Shown here one piece after another: positions 59,202 to 64,000 of a DNA stretch of 64,000 nucleotides. This DNA comes from Acarospora socialis (taxonomy: Eukaryota > Ascomycota > Lecanoromycetes > Acarosporales > Acarosporaceae): contig JAMYGW020000014.1 in the NCBI GenBank assembly GCA_025617375.2, forward strand, positions 310,001 to 374,000, given 5' to 3'. Position numbers and translations under genes: made by a program. Positions within the stretch are counted from its first letter, which is position 1. Each line of letters starts with the position of its first letter. The notes beneath the pieces are model-generated. The model ran no database searches and was not told the origin of the DNA. It saw nothing but the letters and a program-made list of their open reading frames with translations.

Positions 59202-61560
59202 TAGATAATGCAAGCCCCGATCGCATATACACCTTCTATCCTACTGGTTACCAGACTTGCATCAATACATCAGCGATACAAAAAGGATCACGATTTTACC
59301 TAATCTATTACAGAATGGCATAGCGAGTATGCTCATACAAGGAGAAAGTGTCAGATATCATCTAACTGACGCCGGTCTTAAGACCACGGTGGACTTCTAG
59401 ATGCTCTCAGTATGCCTTAGTCGACGAATTCGGAAGGTCTCTGACCTTTTCCATGTCAATATTTCGTCCAATCTGAGCACCAAGAGTCCCGAATGAGAAG
59501 ATCCCAATACAATCTGATTCTCCTTATCGACCACATCCGCAAATCCCAAGCGCGAGTATCCAACGTACTCCGCGCAAGAGCAAGTAGGGATGTAGCGGAT
59601 TCGAAAGAGGAAGGCTTCTTTCCGTGAAGACTCATTTCACAGCAGTCGCACCAGTACCGAGTTCCGTGCATCAATATGGCAGTTGAGCGCAGGTGATCTT
59701 CTCGTGATGGACCCAGCCAAGTCCGGTGTCAACTCACGGCACCACTTGAGTATTGAGTTGGATCTGAAAATTATCGGCAGCTTGGCTCTCTAAGAACTAC
59801 AACTGCCGTTCCTCTTAAGCCATGGTGATTCGCTAGAGGAAGATGGAGGTGGCGAAGGACTCGTTATTCGGGTGTGGCAGCAATACCGGAGATGTGTTGG
59901 ATCTATAACTTGTCTCAAACCATGACGTTGGTAAAAGCTACCCAGCAGGGTGTGGATGTTGAAGCTGCTGCTCATCTCGTTTTCATAGGCCGTGCTACAG
60001 AAACGTCGAAGCGACGAGTTTACGATTACACTCCTCCGACAAGTAGTCAGGTCCCTTCTGCTCTTGTCGGCTAACGTCGCTGACAATCTCGGCTTCGCTT
60101 TCAATCTCAACTTGTAGGGCGAAGCGGGCAGTGGGGATTGTCTACTGGACAAGCGGGTGTGCAGGGGGTTCGGCAAGATGCTGCGAATTACCTGCGCATG
60201 CAAGAGCCGCGGAGGAGCGGGCTTGAAGAAGAAGGAACGCGAGACGGATTCGGATTCGGATTTGCATGGTCTCCAAGAATTCTCGGTGGCGGCAGTTGCA
60301 TCTATGTCATAACCCTGAAACGGTGCGGCTATGACTGGTGTCACCGGTGGTTTGGAAGTGTGCAGGCAGCGATCAAGCATTCGAGGACCCCGGCTGAAAT
60401 TACGCCAATCTTAGCATTGGAATTTATCTCCTGCGCGCTCCGGACCCTACTCTCCCGTGTTATGGAGGTTCTCTAATGACGGTTGGGAATCTCCATGGCC
60501 GTCCGGTCTGAAATTTGGGAACAGACTTCAGTTACGGGGAGTTCGAGAAGGCTGCCCCGTAACACAATACAGTATAGGTAGCGTCTTATGGTATGTATTT
60601 GAGACTTAGGGCAATGAGAAGCATCGATCATAATGTGTAGCACTGCACCGAAGCTCCATGGCGTGCACCGAAATTTGCCCCAAACCTACACTTGTGCATT
60701 CATTGTTCTGTCTGTGTGCATCTGGGGTGCTCGGCCTGCTTCCCACAAGCGGCTTGCGGGGAACATGCAGGCAAACGCGCATAATAACAGGTCCTCAGCT
60801 AACAGATGCATGATCTTGCTCCTTCTCGCCGGACCACTAGTGACCGGCTGGGAAGACGAGAGTGGTTTAGACCCGGAGCGAAACACCAGTAAAACCCGAG
60901 ACTGAAGCCACCGGGTTGCCGATATGTCTGCGATGCTGCGGCGCCCGGAAACTTCAACTCACATACATGCATGGTGTTGCAGATCTGTCCCGCAACTTGG
61001 CCGTACCAAAGCGTGGTGAATGTGGCGTCAAAAGACCTCGCCTTACACCGAGCACGATCATCATTGACTTTCACATTACCATCTCCGAAGCACGCCGCAG
61101 ACGACAGCTTCATGCTCCGGGAATCTCTGTTCTGGCATCTTCCGTCATTAACGGGTGAGGTGGTTAGCAAAATGTGGAAGACAGACATGGAAGATCGATG
61201 AAGTCCTCATCTGCCGAACCTATACTGTAAAGGTGGATCCACTATTTATTAGGTATTGTTCAGATATGTAGAAGAACAATCTACATAACAGCAGTCTAAA
61301 GTACATATTGCTTTTCAAAGCGTAGGCAGACACTCTATTCCACTTTCAGGCACTGACGAGGAGAGAGCGAGTGTACGAAGTACCCAACCCTCTCACAAGA
61401 CGGCGCCGCCTTGATCAGTATCAAGGCGAGGTTGCCGATGCTGACTTGCCGATGCGAAACGTTTCCGGTATCGAATTTACCTGCATGGTGGCCTCGGCGT
61501 CGTTCCCCTTGACCTTAACGTCCACCTTGCCAAGGCTTGCAAGCGCTCTAAAGTGGGGAC
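59202..61560. other. No supported gene; one coding-like remnant
   Basis: A plus-strand block at about 60040-60310 reads LLLLSANVADNLGFAFNLNL, a stop, then GEAGSGDCLLDKRVCRGFGK and KKKERETDSDSDLHGLQEF, suggesting a decayed membrane protein or exon pair. The long opposed minus frame at 59790-60380 is its shadow. Nothing was recognised at 60480-61560. Confidence 0.35.
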
Positions 61561-61597
61561 AGGGTTAGGGATGTAGGAGGTTATGCAGGGCTAAATT
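61561..61597 (+). repeat. Left terminal inverted repeat
   Basis: It begins AGGGTTAGGGATGTAGGAGG and ends ATGCAGGGCTAAATT. The right repeat at 62661-62699 is its reverse complement with about three quarters identity; the ends AGGGTTAGG and ATGCAGGGCTAA are exact. Confidence 0.6.
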
Positions 61598-61764
61598 CAC
61601 ACCGAGGAAGCTAGGATTTCGACTATGATCTAGGGGCGGATTAACTTTAATCCTCCCCACCGCTATTGCGGAGGTAGGACATGGGCGGGAAAAAGGAAAA
61701 CGTTTATAACTACAGCATAGCACATAGGAACTCGCAACAATTTTCCATATAAAGTACATACCAA

Positions 61765-62200
61765 TTGGATCAAATCCTGCCTTCTAGTGTTGTAATTGCA
61801 CCTGAGATCCTCGAAGACTTACAGAAAGCCTGCAATTCGATCCCCCCCGAGCACCTAATCAAACCCTATAAAAACGAAGAAGTCAGCGACAAGGAGGCAG
61901 GAAGACAGAAGCTCCTAGTCTATGCCTGTAGTCAGGGGCATGCCCTCGTCACGGAAACCAGCAAGGCGAACTGCGTCGTCCTCGACTGCGTCCACCACTA
62001 CAAGAGACTCGGAAGAGTCGGCGACTAATGGAGGACGAGAGGAAGAAACAGACGTTTGTCAAGCAGAAGGACTGTCCTTATTCGATCTATATATCAGTTA
62101 GAGACGTCACTAATGGAGGGGGTAGGAAGGCATGGCTCATTGGCATCAAAGACGAGACCCACAACCACCCCTTCATGCCCAACCCCTTCCAGTCCCCAGC
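61765..62200 (+). pseudogene. FAR1-like DNA-binding domain, broken
   Basis: The reading starts near 61765 without a usable ATG: EAGRQKLLVYACSQGHALV, then KANCVVLDCVHHYKR. It continues one frame over as KKQTFVKQKDCPYSIYISV and GRKAWLIGIKDETHNHP. The Cys of L-D-C, the Cys of D-C-P-Y and the H-N-H form the C-C-H-H zinc cluster of FAR1/WRKY-GCM-like domains. One frame change near 62000 separates the halves, and the protein dissolves into low complexity after the H-N-H. Fungal proteins of this type bind transposon ends or neighbouring promoters. Confidence 0.6.
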
Positions 62201-62660
62201 CCTTCCAATCCTTCCTTTATTGGCCCCCCTCCATCACCACCTCCTCCTCTCGATCGACCTCTTTCTTTGTACGAGCAGATGATCCGCGACATCTCCTCTC
62301 CTCCTCCCCTACCACCCTACCTTTACCTCACGACCCTCCGACAAGCATGAATCGATACTCCAGCCGTGCATCGAGGCCCACGGCCAAGAAGAAGACGGAA
62401 GAGGAGGCGATGGAGGAGAGGCAGCGACGACGGCGGCAGCGAGAACGAGGAAAGAAGCAAAGGAAGCGGAGAAGGCAGCGACAGCGACGGTCACAGCGAC
62501 TCCGAGGCCGATAGCGTGAGCGAGGTCCTCGAGGACGTCGAGGTCAGCAAGGAAAGGGAAAGGACAGGCGAAGGAGAACGTTTCGCAGGTGGTTTCTGGC
62601 TATGCATCTGATTTCGAGTTAACTATACGAAGTTCACAATAGATGCATAATCAAAATCAT

Positions 62661-62699
62661 AACTTAGCCCTGCATGCCCCCCTCACTAGTCCTAACCCT
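62661..62699 (-). repeat. Right terminal inverted repeat
   Basis: The reverse complement reads AGGGTTAGGACTAGTGAGGG and ends GCATGCAGGGCTAAGTT, matching the left repeat at 61561-61597. Confidence 0.6.
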
Positions 62700-62700
62700 T

Positions 62701-64000
62701 CCTTTTTAGCCCTGAAACTATGCCTAATTTCGTTAGTAGGTCCTGTCCCGATGTCGTGTCCCGAGAGGTTCCGTGGGTATACTTACCTAGAGCAATAGAG
62801 CAAAAGCTTCTGGCCAGTAAGGCAGGAACATCTGAAAGTTGTCGGCAAGAACACTCTATTGTATTTACTATATTGACCAGACAGACGCCTTGTAAGAAAA
62901 ATCACCTTCTGTTGATTGCAAATCAGTGACAGTGCATTGGTGAGCTTCTTTGCAGCAACATGACAGACTGCTGGTCGGTCAACATCTGAACGACCCTCAG
63001 GCTAATTTCAAGCAGGTCAAGCCCTGGCTTCCTCGAAGATCAATGCTCCATAAGTGGAAGGATGTGAACCAGAGTGCCGAGACGCTGCAAAGGTCGCAGA
63101 CCCATCTGAGAAGTGCTGAGCCTCTCCTGTCCTGTTTGGCTGATCTCATCACAAGCCCCATCCCGTGCTAAGAGGTCCATCGTCTCAGACTCCTCAACAG
63201 ACCTGCATCACCCGAGCTTTCTCCTAAGGTCTGTTTGCAAACCATCACACACTCCACGATATCGGGGGTTTCTTCCGACGTAGCTCTGACATGCTTCGCC
63301 CCTTCGGAAATACCCTGAGGAGTGTGACGCGGCGCGGTACTGGCGGCCGACCCTTCAAGCTTTCCTTCGATCCTTAAAGTTCTGTGAAGTCTTCTTTGAC
63401 GCATCTCTGGAGGCTGTGCCGGTGCTGGGGAGTTCAGAGGTGGCAGCGGATGAGCGGCTTCAGGATGTGGTGTTCAATGACTGAATCAATTCAGTCGTCC
63501 TTGTTGGTACCGTCTCTAGACCGTCGTAACTTCTTATACCTAGGCATAACCGGCACACCACTCCCCGGGCACGCTACAGGGTGTTCTGGAACAGACCACA
63601 GCTTGGCCCAGTCTTCTATCCAGCATCTGCAGATAACAGCAAGCAACCTGACCCTTCAGAGTCGTAGAACAAGCTTAACAAATTCCAGCTGCCTCCAACG
63701 GCGACCCAGGAGCTCACTCGAGCTCCAGCGCCCAATTTGCGGTACGCGTCAGACATTTATGGGAGCATTACACAGGTCAGTCTCTTCAGCCATCCGCACA
63801 ACCACCAGTGATGACGCACACGGTAGATCATTGCAGCTTCAATGAGACGGAGCCGTGCTGACAATCCCTTCGTTTCTTGTCAGATCGTTCGGTTTACTGG
63901 AGGGTTTGTAAAGGAAATGCTCACGCTCTAAGATTTCACGGGTAGGCAATTTTTTGAAATCGTGTTATCTAACCGTTTAATGATGTGCCTGTGCTCAAAT
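62701..64000. other. No supported gene
   Basis: Open frames at 62720-62929, 62950-63171 and 63384-63845 have no motif, supported start or splice sites. No repeat or RNA gene was seen. Confidence 0.4.

Larger units (their letters stand above)
61561..62700 (+). mobile_element. TIR-bounded MULE-like element with FAR1-like domain
   Basis: Imperfect terminal inverted repeats of ~38 bp (61561-61597 and 62661-62699) bound about 1.14 kb. Inside is a FAR1-type DNA-binding domain, as found at the N-terminus of Mutator-like (MULE) transposases, followed by a purine-rich low-complexity stretch. No MULE transposase core or SWIM finger was recognised, so this is at best a non-autonomous or internally deleted copy. 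No flanking duplication was found by eye. Confidence 0.5.

Noticed and set aside
59790-60380. 196-codon minus-strand open frame
   Set aside because: It is antisense to a more protein-like plus-strand block, rich in Ser/Pro/Arg with no motif, no homology cue and no splice support.
1-64000. tRNA, rRNA, CRISPR arrays, bacterial-type operons
   Set aside because: No cloverleaf-like T-arm/anticodon pairing, no rRNA core sequence and no regularly spaced direct repeats were found on either strand.

Overview
This window looks like a gene-poor, decayed accessory or subtelomeric-type stretch of a filamentous ascomycete genome, probably a sordariomycete. The evidence is: short spliceosomal introns of about 40-100 bp with GTRNGT donors, CTRAY branch points and YAG acceptors; a highly reducing polyketide synthase beside a cytochrome P450; a DUF3435 tyrosine-recombinase-family gene; fungal-type MYND, BTB and kinase proteins; and TAGGTAGGTACC-like tracts. 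No rRNA, tRNA, CRISPR array or bacterial operon was seen. Most of the sequence is a gene graveyard: protein-like blocks remain readable, often with clean intron borders, but frames are interrupted.

Layout: 0.5-2.0 kb, an unrecognised decayed gene. 4.2-4.4 kb, a 38-bp-arm inverted repeat, followed by a coiled-coil pseudogene with an internal ~187 bp tandem repeat (4.4-5.9 kb). 6.2-7.0 kb, a Ty1/copia fossil. 7.5-7.9 kb, a MYND-finger fragment. 10.95-17.25 kb, a large decayed DNA-transposon-like ORF (13.2-17.0 kb) whose right flank is repeated at 10.95 kb, with a 12-bp minisatellite between the two. 19.7-20.4 kb, an apparently intact two-exon hypothetical gene. 21.4-24.1 kb, decayed fragments and a possible cysteine-rich small protein. 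24.5-31.4 kb, a broken secondary-metabolite pair: a P450 on the minus strand and, on the plus strand, a highly reducing PKS that keeps AT-DH-MT-ER-KR-ACP but has lost its ketosynthase. 34.8-39.5 kb, BTB, Ty3/gypsy and kinase-associated fragments. 44.2-45.0 kb, an Arg/Ser/Pro-rich two-exon gene. 48.9-52.3 kb, a decayed DUF3435 gene with C2H2-like fingers, the family that includes Starship captains. 55.6-59.2 kb, the only compact genic island: two small two-exon genes, one gene with a lone nonsense codon, and a complete four-exon protein kinase. 61.6-62.7 kb, a TIR-bounded element with a FAR1-like DNA-binding domain.

The genes do not form one working pathway. The PKS/P450 pair is a relic of a biosynthetic cluster, the DUF3435 gene and the two DNA-transposon relics show repeated mobile-element activity, and the kinase island is the part most likely to be expressed today. 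All assignments come from reading the sequence and from memory of protein families. No search was run.
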